DNA of 52,646 nucleotides. It comes from Nemertoderma westbladi. Lineage: Eukaryota; Xenacoelomorpha; Nemertodermatida; Nemertodermatidae. The stretch lies in assembly GCA_032718475.1 (NCBI GenBank), contig JAUCBJ010004536.1, positions 1 to 52,646 on the forward strand. The letters are read 5' to 3'. Shown here in pieces: positions 52,369-52,646 of this stretch; within the stretch, counting starts at the first letter, position 1; every line of letters begins with the position of its first letter. A program made the position numbers and the translations under genes. The notes under the pieces are model-generated. The model saw only the letters and a list, made by a program, of their open reading frames with translations. It did no database searches and had not been told where the DNA came from.

Positions 52369-52646
52369 TTATAAATAGTTAATGAAAGAATTCAATAAAT
52401 AATATTATGCAAATGGAATAATTATCTACTTCAATTTATTGTGACAGTATTGATTATCCGCCCCTACGACGCCTATCAATATCAAAGTAGCGGCACCGTG
52501 TGGCGGCTACCCACGCCGGTATCCAATGGATACAACCACAGCTGTAGGTATCATCAGGAGTTTAGATCCCAAGTTGGAGATGCCACTTCAAGTCCCGGTA
52601 GACTTATTAATAAGATAGATAATTAATTTAGCTTAATTAAATATAT
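52369..52646. other. Upstream flank of the transporter gene
   Basis: AT-rich for 70 bp, then a GC-richer piece (52,455-52,605) with no supported frame. The promoter of the transporter should be here or beyond the window; no core element could be assigned. Confidence 0.35.

Overview
The window looks like nuclear DNA of an animal, probably a marine invertebrate. It is AT-rich, intron-rich and loaded with retroelements of metazoan type (RTE-like LINE, Penelope-like element, a LINE with a restriction-like endonuclease domain), and it has many short palindromes such as TAGGCCTA and GTACCGGTAC. The species call is inference; no rRNA, tRNA or mitochondrial marker is present.

The main feature is a minus-strand array of 32 paralogous coding exons between 39,805 and 3,990 (X1 to X32 in transcription order). 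Nearly all are 198-225 nt, all are symmetric phase 2-2 (an AG|G arginine codon is split at every junction), and most encode one charged coiled-coil module. The typical module has a short linker (S-S-x-P-I-T-H-D-Q-S/T-E), about 50 residues of heptads, and an ending in L-E-R or L-D-R. Acceptors are TTTAG|G, usually preceded by ACTAACATG, and donors are mostly AG|GTTTG. Because phases match, any exon can be joined to any other in frame. Most modules are intact and two or three are broken, which looks like birth and death of modules. Intact exons add up to about 2,000 codons. Neither the first nor the last exon of this gene was found, and the protein was not recognised.

Introns of the array carry the other structure. 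There are two 39-bp minisatellites of about 61 and 103 units beside paralogous exons X29 and X21, a 35-bp repeat next to the donor of X2, and a 30-bp minisatellite whose units contain a CTCF-like core. The X30-X29 intron holds nested insertions: an inverted pair of Penelope-like 3' ends, an internally deleted RTE-like LINE inside that pair, and beside it a GC-rich LINE with a 661-codon reverse transcriptase ORF. The paralogous intron at 23.3-24.0 kb gives the empty sites, so insertion boundaries and target-site duplications can be read directly.

Right of the array, a nearly full-length RTE-like LINE (40,378-44,102) sits inside a 31-bp tandem repeat. Then come a TIR element (45,188-46,541), a 68-bp repeat array, a LINE fragment and a 144-bp dispersed repeat pair. 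At the right end is a two-exon minus-strand gene for a 439-residue MFS transporter of the SLC18B1 type. At the left end are a MITE-like element and an unrecognised, frameshifted coding relic (1,056-2,578).
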